DNA of 64,000 bases from Candidatus Obscuribacter phosphatis (GTDB taxonomy: Bacteria > Cyanobacteriota > Vampirovibrionia > Obscuribacterales > Obscuribacteraceae), in contig MOYA01000001.1 in assembly GCA_001899315.1 (NCBI GenBank), positions 1,836,599 to 1,900,598 of the forward strand, in the 5' to 3' direction. Within the stretch, counting starts at the first letter, position 1. Each line of letters begins with the position of its first letter. The position numbers were made by a program, and so were the translations under genes. This document shows positions 27,170 to 35,122 of this stretch, one piece after another. Under the pieces are notes generated by a model, which was not told the DNA's origin, searched no databases, and worked only from the letters and a program-made list of their open reading frames with translations.

Positions 27170-28006
27170 ATGTCGGGCAGTCTAAACATTTTCGTACTTG
27201 TCAAGCAAGTGCCGGACCAGGGTTCAAAAGCTGGTCTTAATCCAGATGGCACCATAGATAGAGCAAAAGCCAAGCGCATGCTCAATCCTTTTGACCGCTA
27301 TGCACTGCAAGCGGCCTTGCACGCTAAGAAGTCATACGGCGGCAAGGTGACTGCCATATCAATGGGTCCGCCCCCGGCTGTAGAAGTCTTGCTCGAATGT
27401 CTAGAGCATGGCGTAGACGAAGCCTTCCTTCTTTCGGACAGACGCTTGGCGGCCTCCGACACACTGGCCACCGCTTACGCTCTTTTCAAGACTGTCAGCT
27501 ATGTCGGCAAACCAGACCTAGTCTTTTGCGGTCTGCAAACCACCGACGGCGACACCGCCCAGGTCGGTCCTCAGCTAGCCGAACGTATGGGTCTGCCTCA
27601 GATTACCTATTGCGAAGATTTCAGCGTTGTCGACGGCAAAGTACACGGTCGCCGCATCATCGAAGGTGGCTATCAGAAAGTAGTCTCTGAAATGCCCCTA
27701 CTCGTCACTGTAGCTAATTCTTATCACCCCCTCGAATATAAGTCGTTCAGAGGAGCCTGGAAAGTTCAGAGACTGGCTCGTAACGAAGAAGAGCTGAAGA
27801 AGTTCATTCACACAATCGATCTTGACTTGGTCGGAGCAGAGCCGGACCGCACCGGTCTCAAGGGCTCGCCGACCATCGTAGCCGCCACCGAGAAGGTCGG
27901 AGAACTGGGTGGAAGTTGCAAGATGCACGAAGGACAGTCGGTGGAAACACTGGTTCAAGACGTCATCAAAGAATCTCAGCTCAATCAGTTCCTCATTGCT
28001 TCTTAA
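27170..28006 (+). CDS. etfB: Electron transfer flavoprotein beta subunit
   Basis: Beta subunit of the soluble ETF, which carries electrons from acyl-CoA and related dehydrogenases to ETF-quinone oxidoreductase. Recognised from NIFVLVKQVPD at the start, LNPFDRYALQAAL, AISMGPPPA and the AMP/FAD-facing FCGLQTTDGDTAQVGPQLAERMGLPQITY. The ATG at 27170 is chosen over a GTG at 27143 because beta subunits normally start just before the KQVPD motif and AAAAGG lies just upstream. First gene of the etfB-etfA-ETFQO operon. Confidence 0.95.
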   Translation: MSGSLNIFVLVKQVPDQGSKAGLNPDGTIDRAKAKRMLNPFDRYALQAALHAKKSYGGKVTAISMGPPPAVEVLLECLEHGVDEAFLLSDRRLAASDTLATAYALFKTVSYVGKPDLVFCGLQTTDGDTAQVGPQLAERMGLPQITYCEDFSVVDGKVHGRRIIEGGYQKVVSEMPLLVTVANSYHPLEYKSFRGAWKVQRLARNEEELKKFIHTIDLDLVGAEPDRTGLKGSPTIVAATEKVGELGGSCKMHEGQSVETLVQDVIKESQLNQFLIAS

Positions 28007-28024
28007 GTTTCAAGGTTGATAATC

Positions 28025-29140
28025 ATGTCAGAAGAACAAGTAGTAGATGTCTCCAGCTTTAGCCCTAAGGGCGACGTGCTGGTCATTGCCGAACATATTC
28101 TCGGCGAGTTGCAGCCTGTCACCCTGGAACTTTTAGGGGCCGGACGACTTCTCGCCGACAAAATGGAACGCAACCTCAAGTGTTTGGTTATGGGTCACAA
28201 CCTTGGCGACATTCCCCAAAAATTGGTGGAATACGGCGCCGATGAAGTCTATGTTGCCGAACATCCCGACTTGGAAAAATACAGAACCCTGCCCTATAGA
28301 AGGGTAGTCTGCGACTTCTTAGAGTCTTTGCCCGAACCTCCCCATACCTGCCTTTTGGGCTCGACCACAACCGGTAGAGACTTGGCACCGCGCATTGCCG
28401 CCCATTTCGATACCGGACTGACAGCTGACTGTACCGAACTCGATATCGGACCTTACGAACACAAAAGCAAGGTAGACCCTACAAAAATCGGTCTCTATCC
28501 GAACTGCTTGTATGCTATTCGTCCTAGCTTCGGCGAAAGTTTGAAAGCGAGAATTCTTGGACCCTGGAAGAATCCGCAGATGGCCACCACCAGACCGGGT
28601 GTGATGACGCCCCTCAAGCCTGATGGTAATCGCCAAGGCAAAATAGCCAAAATCAAAGTTGATTTAAAACCGGAAGACCACAGACTAGTAGTGGTTGATA
28701 TTGTCAGAGAAGTCTCGAAAGGCGTTAAACTGACTGAGGCTGATGTGATCGTAGCCGGCGGTTACGGACTGGGTTGTGCCGACGGCTTCGACATGCTCAA
28801 AGATCTAGCTGCCACTTTTGAAAACTCCGCCCTGGGAGCTTCCAGAAAAGTGGTTGATTTGGGCTGGATACCCTATCAGCACCAAGTTGGTCAAACCGGC
28901 AAAACAGTGCGTCCCAAACTTTATATAGCCTGCGGTATTTCCGGTGCCATTCAGCACCGAGTCGGCATGTCTAAATCGGGCACCATTATCGCGATCAATA
29001 AAGATCCCGACTCGCCCATTTTCAAATTTGCTCATCATGGTATCGTCGGCGATATCTATCAGATCATCCCTGAGATGATCAAACAGTTTAAAGAAGTGCA
29101 GTCTGGTCGGGGGGTAAAGGAAGTTGTCGGATCGCATTGA
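28025..29140 (+). CDS. etfA: Electron transfer flavoprotein alpha subunit
   Basis: The C-terminal FAD domain is clear: VVDLGWIPYQHQVGQTGKTVRPKLYIACGISGAIQH, then SGTIIAINKDPDSPIFKFAHHGIVGD, as in other EtfA proteins. The N-terminal domain starts GDVLVIAEH. The ATG at 28025 is preferred over TTG at 28016, with AAGG 9 nt upstream. It lies 18 nt after etfB, and its last 17 nt overlap the next gene, so all three are translated together. Confidence 0.95.
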   Translation: MSEEQVVDVSSFSPKGDVLVIAEHILGELQPVTLELLGAGRLLADKMERNLKCLVMGHNLGDIPQKLVEYGADEVYVAEHPDLEKYRTLPYRRVVCDFLESLPEPPHTCLLGSTTTGRDLAPRIAAHFDTGLTADCTELDIGPYEHKSKVDPTKIGLYPNCLYAIRPSFGESLKARILGPWKNPQMATTRPGVMTPLKPDGNRQGKIAKIKVDLKPEDHRLVVVDIVREVSKGVKLTEADVIVAGGYGLGCADGFDMLKDLAATFENSALGASRKVVDLGWIPYQHQVGQTGKTVRPKLYIACGISGAIQHRVGMSKSGTIIAINKDPDSPIFKFAHHGIVGDIYQIIPEMIKQFKEVQSGRGVKEVVGSH

Positions 29141-30839
29141 ATATGATCTACTCCTGGTTGGTGGTAGTCCCTCCAACCTGGCATTGGCCAATCGTTTCTT
29201 AGAACTTGCCAAAGAAAGCGGCAAGGAATTTACCATGGCCATATTGGAAAAAGGAAAAGAGTTCGGCTCCCATGTTATGAGCGGCGCCGTATCCAATCCC
29301 CACGTGATTGCCAAACTCTTCCCCGATTACAAAGAAAGCGGCTTCCCTATCGAAGCCACCTGCACCGACTCTTATTTTTCAGTTCTCGGTGTCAACAAGA
29401 AATGGGATGTCCCTTCCAAGATGTATCCCAAGTCTTTAGACAAAACCGGCTATGTGGTGCTCAGCCTTTCCAATGTTGTTGCCTGGATGGCTTTCAAACT
29501 GCAAGAAAAGGCAAAAGACGTACCCAATGTCACCATCGACCTATTTAACGGTTTTGCTGCCCACAAAGTTGTCTTTGAAGACGGCAAAGTAGTCGGTGTA
29601 GCAGTGAGCGAAGACGCCAAATCGGAAGAAGATTTCGTCTACGGTAAAGTCACTTGCTTCGGCGACAAAGGTTTCATTTCGCGCGAAGTCATCGACCACT
29701 ACAAGCTGCGCGACAATCCGCAAATTTGGTCGGTCGGCGTCAAAGAAGTCTGGCAAGTCAATGAAGACTATGCCGGTAAAGTCTGGCACACCCTGGGCTA
29801 TCCGCTTTTGGACGGCACCTTCGGTGGCGGCTTTGTCTATGGCATGAAAGACAAGCGCCTCACCATCGGTATGGTAATCAGTCTCGACAGCAAAGACCCC
29901 AATATGAATCCGCAGCAAAAGCTGCAAGACTACAAGAAGCATCCCTTCATTCAAGAAATGATCAAGGGCGGTAAGCTTCTCAAATATGGTGCCGCTCTCT
30001 TGCCTGAAGGCGGATACTACAGCCTGCCCAAGAAATTCTATGTACCCGGCGCTATTCTCTTAGGTGATGCCCTGGGTGTATTGGATGTGAAAAACCTAGC
30101 CGGCATCGATCGCTCGATGGAATGCGGCTATGTGGCGGCAAAAGTTTTGCACGACGCCCTGGTCAAAGGCGATACATCTGAAGCAGCCTTGGCTCCCTAT
30201 CAGAAAGAACTGGAAAGCGGCTTTGTCATCAAAGAAGCTTACAAGAATCGCTATTTCCGCTGGGCTTTCATGAGCAATCCCAAATTGCTCGGTCAGTACC
30301 TGCCTGATATCGCCAAGAGTGTCGATAAGACTAATGCTTGGGTCGGTATGCTCAAAGTCGGCTTCAAAAATCCTTTCGGGGCTCCGGTCGACGGCGTTAC
30401 CTCGCTCTCGCTCATCGAAGGCACCAGAGATATCGGACCGATCAAATACGAAGCCGATTGCAAGCACATAGTGCCTAACTTTACCGCCCCTAAATATGAT
30501 GAGCCGCCCTACGATAAAGCAACTATCTACAGCAGGCCCGATGCGGTTTTCTTTGCCTCCACCAAATATCATGAAGGCAATGAGCATATCGATGAATTCA
30601 ACTCTGATACCTGCGTCAAGTGCATCTCTAAATACGAAGGTCTAGGCAAGACCACGCCTTGCGTAGCCGACTGTACAGCCGAAGTGCACCGCATCGACAT
30701 CATCGACGACTTGAGAAAGCACGGCATGTCGCTGGAAAACTGCATCCATTGCCGCACCTGTGAGATAGTCTGTCCTGAAGTCAACTTGAGAGTGAAACCC
30801 ACTTCGCAAGGCAGTGGTCCCGACTTCCTCGGACTCTAG
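29124..30839 (+). CDS. ETF-quinone oxidoreductase-like flavo-iron-sulfur protein (ETF-QO/FixC type)
   Basis: Passes electrons from ETF into the quinone pool. The N-terminus is an FAD domain (LLLVGGSPSNLALANRF), the middle carries the ETF-QO blocks GGGFVYGMKDKRLTIGMV and AILLGDALGVLDVKNLAGI, and the C-terminus has the 4Fe-4S motif NCIHCRTCEIVCPEVN. An additional cysteine group precedes it (TCVKCISKYEG...CVADC), beyond the single cluster of mitochondrial ETF-QO. The dinucleotide motif is GGSPSNL rather than GGGPAGL. The start is TTG overlapping etfA by 17 nt, with a GGGGG stretch upstream; the TTG may keep the membrane enzyme below the level of ETF. Confidence 0.9.
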   Translation: MSDRIEYDLLLVGGSPSNLALANRFLELAKESGKEFTMAILEKGKEFGSHVMSGAVSNPHVIAKLFPDYKESGFPIEATCTDSYFSVLGVNKKWDVPSKMYPKSLDKTGYVVLSLSNVVAWMAFKLQEKAKDVPNVTIDLFNGFAAHKVVFEDGKVVGVAVSEDAKSEEDFVYGKVTCFGDKGFISREVIDHYKLRDNPQIWSVGVKEVWQVNEDYAGKVWHTLGYPLLDGTFGGGFVYGMKDKRLTIGMVISLDSKDPNMNPQQKLQDYKKHPFIQEMIKGGKLLKYGAALLPEGGYYSLPKKFYVPGAILLGDALGVLDVKNLAGIDRSMECGYVAAKVLHDALVKGDTSEAALAPYQKELESGFVIKEAYKNRYFRWAFMSNPKLLGQYLPDIAKSVDKTNAWVGMLKVGFKNPFGAPVDGVTSLSLIEGTRDIGPIKYEADCKHIVPNFTAPKYDEPPYDKATIYSRPDAVFFASTKYHEGNEHIDEFNSDTCVKCISKYEGLGKTTPCVADCTAEVHRIDIIDDLRKHGMSLENCIHCRTCEIVCPEVNLRVKPTSQGSGPDFLGL

Positions 30840-30880
30840 AGCAAAGTAAGCTAGAGCAAAGTAAGTTAGATCAAGAAAGG
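30836..30880 (+). repeat. 15-bp tandem repeat starting at the stop codon
   Basis: CTAGAGCAAAGTAAG occurs at 30836-30850 and again at 30851-30865, followed by a decayed copy at 30866-30880. The first unit contains the TAG stop of the ETF-QO gene. The terminator stem begins inside the third unit. Confidence 0.9.
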
Positions 30881-30910
30881 GCTTTTCAAAAGAAATGCCC
30901 TTTCTTATTT
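30873..30910. terminator. Terminator between convergent genes
   Basis: AAGAAAGGGC (30873-30882) pairs with GCCCTTTCTT (30897-30906); the T-rich end follows on the plus strand, and TT/AAG-rich sequence on the other side may let it serve the minus-strand gene ending at 30914 as well. Confidence 0.8.
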
Positions 30911-30913
30911 GCC

Positions 30914-31309
30914 TTAATCTTCAGATTTCTCTGCCGATTTCTCAGTGCTTTCAGCAATCTCCAATTTCTCGGCTTTGGTCTTCTGATAATGCTCCAAATC
31001 GCGCTTATCTAGGTAGTTGATAATAAAGTCACCCCGCCCCATGCCGAACAAGACACCGAGAGCAAGCCAGGCTGCCTCTTTCAAACCGTGATAGATGGGC
31101 ACTCCCGGCAATGGCTCTACCGAAAAGAGATCTCCCGCTTTGAGAATGCCAAAAATTAGAATCACGGCTGAAAGCGAGACCATAGCAGCGCGCCAACTCA
31201 TATCAGGGCGAAAGACCTTGAGCACCACCAAGGAAGTAACAAAACCAATCATTGAAAGCAAGACAAAATAGAGCTTGCCAATTAATAGATCAGGCTGCAA
31301 ATCAGGCAT
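30914..31309 (-). CDS. Small multi-pass membrane protein
   Basis: A 131-aa protein with three hydrophobic segments (LIGKLYFVLLSMIGFVTSLV, AAMVSLSAVILIFGIL and AAWLALGVLFGMG) and a charged Lys/Glu C-terminal tail rich in Ser-Glu-Lys. No family recognised. The ATG at 31309 overlaps the stop of the upstream gene (stop 31304-31302), an arrangement typical of coupled translation; an upstream in-frame start at 31360 would lie deep inside that gene. Last gene of the minus-strand operon that begins at 34040. Confidence 0.65.
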   Translation of the reverse strand: MPDLQPDLLIGKLYFVLLSMIGFVTSLVVLKVFRPDMSWRAAMVSLSAVILIFGILKAGDLFSVEPLPGVPIYHGLKEAAWLALGVLFGMGRGDFIINYLDKRDLEHYQKTKAEKLEIAESTEKSAEKSED

Positions 31310-31898
31310 TACCAGATACCACGTGGTCGGCACCGAGTATCTCGGTGAACTGCGAAACAAAGGTCTCTACATTCTCAAAATTTTTGGCATAGTCAAAAAC
31401 CACTTTCTTATTGCGCGGCTTACTAACCACTTTTACCAACCACTGATTGGGCGCCTTGGGCGTAATCTCCACTTCCATATCTTCGCCGGCCGATCGCCAA
31501 CTGACCGAGGCAGTGGCTCTGGTGATCAAATTTTCGACATCGTCTGAAACACTATTGACATAAGGTACCACCAGCAGTGCCTGACGGCAGGCATGCAGAA
31601 CCTGCTTGGCCGAACCAGTCACTTCCAGTTCTCTTGTTTGCTCAAGCTCCCAGAGCTGCTTCTTATCTCCCTTGCTGAGAAAAATATGCCGGCTCAAGTC
31701 TAAGGGCAAAAGCACTGCCACCATAAATACAGCAAACATGGCACCGAGAGAAAGACCGACATTGATACCGTACCAGAAGGCATTAGGTTCGTTGCGACTG
31801 GTCAAAATGACAATTAAGACAAGCAGACCTATACCGCCGCCGAAGCCCAGCGAGCTGACCAGCATGGCACGCAGCACTCTCAATATGTATGGAAGCAT
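31302..31898 (-). CDS. Membrane protein with cytoplasmic alpha/beta domain
   Basis: A 198-aa protein with two N-terminal membrane segments (VSSLGFGGGIGLLVLIVIL and GLSLGAMFAVFMVAVLL) and a C-terminal domain of about 110 residues that alternates strands and helices (TRELEVTGSAKQVLHACRQALLVV, NLITRATASVSW, VEITPKAPNQWLVKVVSKP). The pattern, ending in a helix that follows paired strands, recalls small ferredoxin-like domains, but no family is recognised. Its ATG directly follows the TAA of the 54-aa gene, and its end overlaps the next ATG, so translation is coupled on both sides. Confidence 0.65.
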   Translation of the reverse strand: MLPYILRVLRAMLVSSLGFGGGIGLLVLIVILTSRNEPNAFWYGINVGLSLGAMFAVFMVAVLLPLDLSRHIFLSKGDKKQLWELEQTRELEVTGSAKQVLHACRQALLVVPYVNSVSDDVENLITRATASVSWRSAGEDMEVEITPKAPNQWLVKVVSKPRNKKVVFDYAKNFENVETFVSQFTEILGADHVVSGNA

Positions 31899-32063
31899 TT
31901 ATGTCTCTTCCAGAACCTCATCATATCTGGAACTATCTACATACCATTTGAGAAATCTCAAGACGATATAACCAGGCGGAATAATCACACTCAAAAGCAT
32001 AAGCTTATCCACCAGATCAAAAAATCCAAAGCGCTTTTTAGCCTTCTTCTTCCAAAAGTTCAC
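31899..32063 (-). CDS. 54-aa single-pass membrane protein nested between operon genes
   Basis: A short gene easily missed by length cut-offs. It begins with GTG at 32063, preceded by a near-perfect GAGGAGG ribosome site (32073-32079) that lies inside the end of the upstream gene; it overlaps that gene by 26 nt and its TAA (31901-31899) abuts the next ATG (31898). The protein opens with a strongly basic stretch (NFWKKKAKKRFG), then one hydrophobic segment (LMLLSVIIPPGYIVLRFL) with a central Pro-Pro, and an acidic end (YDEVLEET). The basic-in layout predicts the N-terminus in the cytoplasm. Function unknown; the operon position suggests it belongs to the same membrane assembly. Confidence 0.7.
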   Translation of the reverse strand: MNFWKKKAKKRFGFFDLVDKLMLLSVIIPPGYIVLRFLKWYVDSSRYDEVLEET

Positions 32064-32517
32064 AGCTACTTTCCTCCTCGTTGATTTTCACTCCGTCAGC
32101 TGCAATATCTTGAGCATCTACAGACTCGCTGAGAAGTTCATCGACATTGACGTCGACACCGCTATCTTGATTGTCCTGCATTTCAGCCAGTTCTTGAGAC
32201 TCTTGATTCTCTAAGGCATCAGCCAACTCCTGTGCCTCCAAAAGTTCCGCCTCCAGAGCTTTGCCTTGGGCGGCTAAAAGTCTTGCCTGGGCCCGCTCAG
32301 CATTGGTACGCTTGGGGAAGAGCCGAGTGCGGCACTTTGTGCAAAAACAATAGCTGCCTTCCGAAAGGTGGGAAAAATCGCCCAGCTTAAAACCGGTAGG
32401 CAGATAGGCTCGGGTTGAGACTAAGCGGCGCTCCAACCCCTTGAGACGGCGTTGGTAAATGCGCACATATTCATGGCGACAGTTATTCTTCAAGTTTTCA
32501 GGCGTTGGTTCTTGCAT
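32038..32517 (-). CDS. Soluble protein with Cys motif and acidic coiled tail
   Basis: A 159-aa protein. The first 70 residues are basic and carry a possible metal site, with Cys13 and His15 (NNCRHEY) and a CFCTKC cluster near residue 57, close to a degenerate zinc ribbon. Residues 72-125 are a Gln/Glu/Ala/Leu helix likely to form a coiled coil (ARLLAAQGKALEAELLEAQ), and the end is very acidic. The ATG comes 2 nt after the stop of the TPR gene. Unknown function; sits between a TPR membrane protein and the small membrane genes. Confidence 0.65.
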   Translation of the reverse strand: MQEPTPENLKNNCRHEYVRIYQRRLKGLERRLVSTRAYLPTGFKLGDFSHLSEGSYCFCTKCRTRLFPKRTNAERAQARLLAAQGKALEAELLEAQELADALENQESQELAEMQDNQDSGVDVNVDELLSESVDAQDIAADGVKINEEESSCELLEEEG

Positions 32518-32519
32518 AA

Positions 32520-34040
32520 CTAGCGTTGCTTAACTACCGGAAATTCCTTCAAAAACTTACCCTTCCATAAAATCATAACGGCTAGATGATGGTCTTCGGC
32601 GACTATATTGGGACAGGAGAAATAAAGTGTCTTTTCGGCGCCCGGGGCAAAAGCATTAGAAGTAGGGGAGGCAACCGGCAAAACCACCGAACCTTTATTC
32701 TGTCTTTTGGTATTGTCCCAGAATACTGCTGTCAAAGTGAGATCCTGAACGGCTGCACCCGAAATATTTTTGATCTTGATTTCTCCTTCGGGTGTGAGAC
32801 TACCTCGAACCAGCCAATTGCGGGAAGAGATAATGCTCACCGGCGGAGATCCAGGATTCCATACAGATTTAGCCGTTTCGGGGCGTGGTTCGTTCTTCCT
32901 CTCTTCTTTCAAAAGAGCTTCCAACTTTTCAGTGACCCTTTCAGCATGACCTTTCACCGAAAGAGCTTCTTGGGTTTTACTTTCCTGCTGCAAACGAGCG
33001 CTCCACTTGTTAAGTGTGGCAATCAGCTGACGCAAAAGTGCCGCCGTGGGCTTGAGCGAGCAAGCTTCTTCCAGAGCGCGTACGGCGCCTGCATAATTGT
33101 TTAGCTTAAGATTGAGACCGGCCAATAGTTCATAGTTTTCAAAACTGCGTTCTTTATCAACCAGCTCGCTGAGGGCAACTTGAGCCTTTTCGATATCGTC
33201 AAGATCTAGAAAGAGTTCAACCAGGCGATGGCGTACTTCTAGATTATTGGCATCTACCGCAGCCACCGCCTCATAGTTCTCAACTGCCTTCTTCTTATTG
33301 TTTTTCTGGGCGTATATCGCAGCCAAGGCTATACGGGTGGAAGGCTCATCACAAGCCGCTAGACTCTTTTCATAGAGCAAAACGGCATGGTCAACATCTT
33401 TGTCTACAGTCTCAGCCCGGGCTGCCATTTCGCGGTAACATCGGGCTAGTTTATGCGGCACTTGTCCTTTCTGGGGGTCATCCAAGTAACCGGCATAATT
33501 CTTCAAGGCAGTCAATTTCTCCACCGCCTGCTCTAGATTGCCGGCCTGCATCAAGTTTTCAGCCCAACGAAAATAGAGGTCGGCAAGAATCTTAGCCAAC
33601 TTATCGCTCTCAACATGGGGAGCAGCCGCCCGACAGAGTCTCTCAGCTTCTTCATAGTGACCACGGTTCTGGTAGTAAAGCGAAAAGCTTTCCACCACAG
33701 CCGCCATAGACTCATGAGAATCAGATTTGACGCCAAAGCGAAAAGCCGTATCAAGGGCGGTGCGTCCCTCTGCCACGCGATCTGTGGCTAGATAGCCCTG
33801 GGCCAGCCAGGGATAAACAGCTGGATCCGAAGGATTCTGTTTCTGCAACTCTTCCAACAGGGGAACGGCAGAGGCCGAACGAGAAGAACGAATCAAGGCA
33901 ACCGCCTTATCAAGTGGCGTCTGGCGCGGAGTAAAGACTATGTAAACAGCACCGCAAAGCAGAGCAAGGGCAAAGACAGCCAGAATCCACTTCTTGACGC
34001 CCTTTTTCTCACTAGAAATATCTGTGCTCGCTTCGCTCAT
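32520..34040 (-). CDS. Membrane-anchored TPR protein with C-terminal beta domain
   Basis: A 506-aa protein with one N-terminal membrane segment (KKWILAVFALALLCGAVYIVF, residues about 16-36), then roughly nine TPR-type helix pairs to about 350 (LEVRHRLVELFLDLDDIEKAQ), and a final beta-sandwich-like domain (about 405-506: WLVRGSLTPEGEIKIKNISGAAVQDLTLTAVFWD) that follows the FxLYD-domain pattern. Probably a scaffold in the envelope. It is the first gene of a five-gene minus-strand operon. Its ATG is only 22 nt from the divergent hydrolase start; GGAGG lies 13 nt upstream, rather far. Confidence 0.75.
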   Translation of the reverse strand: MSEASTDISSEKKGVKKWILAVFALALLCGAVYIVFTPRQTPLDKAVALIRSSRSASAVPLLEELQKQNPSDPAVYPWLAQGYLATDRVAEGRTALDTAFRFGVKSDSHESMAAVVESFSLYYQNRGHYEEAERLCRAAAPHVESDKLAKILADLYFRWAENLMQAGNLEQAVEKLTALKNYAGYLDDPQKGQVPHKLARCYREMAARAETVDKDVDHAVLLYEKSLAACDEPSTRIALAAIYAQKNNKKKAVENYEAVAAVDANNLEVRHRLVELFLDLDDIEKAQVALSELVDKERSFENYELLAGLNLKLNNYAGAVRALEEACSLKPTAALLRQLIATLNKWSARLQQESKTQEALSVKGHAERVTEKLEALLKEERKNEPRPETAKSVWNPGSPPVSIISSRNWLVRGSLTPEGEIKIKNISGAAVQDLTLTAVFWDNTKRQNKGSVVLPVASPTSNAFAPGAEKTLYFSCPNIVAEDHHLAVMILWKGKFLKEFPVVKQR

Positions 34041-34045
34041 GAAGC

Positions 34046-34051
34046 TATAAT
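34046..34051 (+). promoter_or_regulatory. Candidate -10 box giving a near-leaderless transcript
   Basis: TATAAT is followed 11 nt later by the ATG at 34063. The overlapping string TATAATAT also reads TATTAT on the other strand, so it could serve both divergent genes. No -35 box can be called with certainty. Confidence 0.4.
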
Positions 34052-34062
34052 ATCCTCCACTT

Positions 34063-34968
34063 ATGCAATCAGATATTAACCTGACACCAACCGGGTCGCT
34101 CGTTGAGATTGGAAAATCTCAAGATGAACGCTCCAATATAGAAATAATTCCAGGTCGTACTTGGGGGACGGCTAGCGAATGTCGCGCCGCTGCCCTGCTA
34201 GTGCACGGGCTGGGTGCCCACAGCGGCTGGTATGAAGCCCTCGGACGCCGGCTGCGCGTCAAACGTTTCTTTTCACTAGCTTACGATCAAGTGGGCTTTG
34301 GCAAAAGACGCAGTCAGACCTTGATGATGAAACAGCAATGGCTGGATGATATCAGGGCGGCCTACGAATATTTGCGAGAAACGGTTGGCGACAAGCCCAT
34401 TTTCATCATGGGCAATAGTATGGGCGCCCTTTTGAGCTTGAAAGCAGCCAGTGAACTAAATAAACTGCCCGAAATAGACCGTCCGGCGGGCTTAGTTCTT
34501 TTCTCACCAGGCTTTGACGGTCATCCCGAAACTTTCCGCTTGACTTACAAAGCCAAAGCAGTCTTCAAGGCCCTATTCGACCCTGATGAAGAACTCAATC
34601 TACCTTATACATATGACGACATCACCAGGGAAGAAACTGTGCGCAACTGGCTCAAAAACGACCCAGATAAGCGCGAAAAGCTGCCGGCTCGCATGCTTCT
34701 AGAACTGCTCAAGCTCAGTCAGGAAGTAAAGTCTTCAGTGCGTAAAGTTCCTTGCCCAGTGCTCATGTTGACCTCGGGCAAAGAAAAGATTGTCGATAAT
34801 GAAGTCAACCGCATGGTCTTTGAAAGGCTCAATGCACCGCGCAAAACCCAGCACCGCTTCGAGGAAGCCTGGCATGATTTGATGTTCGACCCGGTTCTGG
34901 ATGAACTGGTGGAAATGGTGACAGCCTGGATGATCGAAACTACCAAACAAAGACAAACCGTCGGTTGA
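34063..34968 (+). CDS. Alpha/beta hydrolase, monoacylglycerol-lipase-like
   Basis: The fold motifs are in order: ALLVHGLGAHSGWYEAL (oxyanion region), nucleophile elbow GNSMG with Ser119, acid near GKEKIVDNE and the terminal His in EAWHDLMFD. This is the layout of monoacylglycerol lipase/lysophospholipase-like hydrolases (Hydrolase_4). Substrate not visible. The ATG lies only 22 nt from the divergent TPR gene and has no ribosome site, but TATAAT lies 12-17 nt upstream, so a leaderless or nearly leaderless transcript is likely. The next gene in the same direction is an acyl-CoA ligase, compatible with lipid use. Confidence 0.82.
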   Translation: MQSDINLTPTGSLVEIGKSQDERSNIEIIPGRTWGTASECRAAALLVHGLGAHSGWYEALGRRLRVKRFFSLAYDQVGFGKRRSQTLMMKQQWLDDIRAAYEYLRETVGDKPIFIMGNSMGALLSLKAASELNKLPEIDRPAGLVLFSPGFDGHPETFRLTYKAKAVFKALFDPDEELNLPYTYDDITREETVRNWLKNDPDKREKLPARMLLELLKLSQEVKSSVRKVPCPVLMLTSGKEKIVDNEVNRMVFERLNAPRKTQHRFEEAWHDLMFDPVLDELVEMVTAWMIETTKQRQTVG

Positions 34969-35073
34969 TTTAACAGCAAATATTTACTGGTTAAGCACCA
35001 AATGAGAAGCTCTTAAGCTACTCTGCTTTGCCAAGAAATAATTTAGCCGGCAATCTTCATACTGAAAACTTAC

Positions 35074-35079
35074 TATAAT
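35074..35079 (+). promoter_or_regulatory. Candidate -10 box for the acyl-CoA ligase
   Basis: Consensus TATAAT lies 44 nt before the ATG at 35123 in an otherwise empty, AT-rich gap. No clear -35 is seen at 17 bp. Confidence 0.4.
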
Positions 35080-35122
35080 TACCCTGGCGTTTATTATCAG
35101 AAAAATTGACAGGGAAATTCAG

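Noticed and set aside
30096-30587. Minus-strand open frame of 163 codons, with another at 29541-29954
   Set aside because: Both lie wholly within the well-identified ETF-QO-like gene in the antisense direction.
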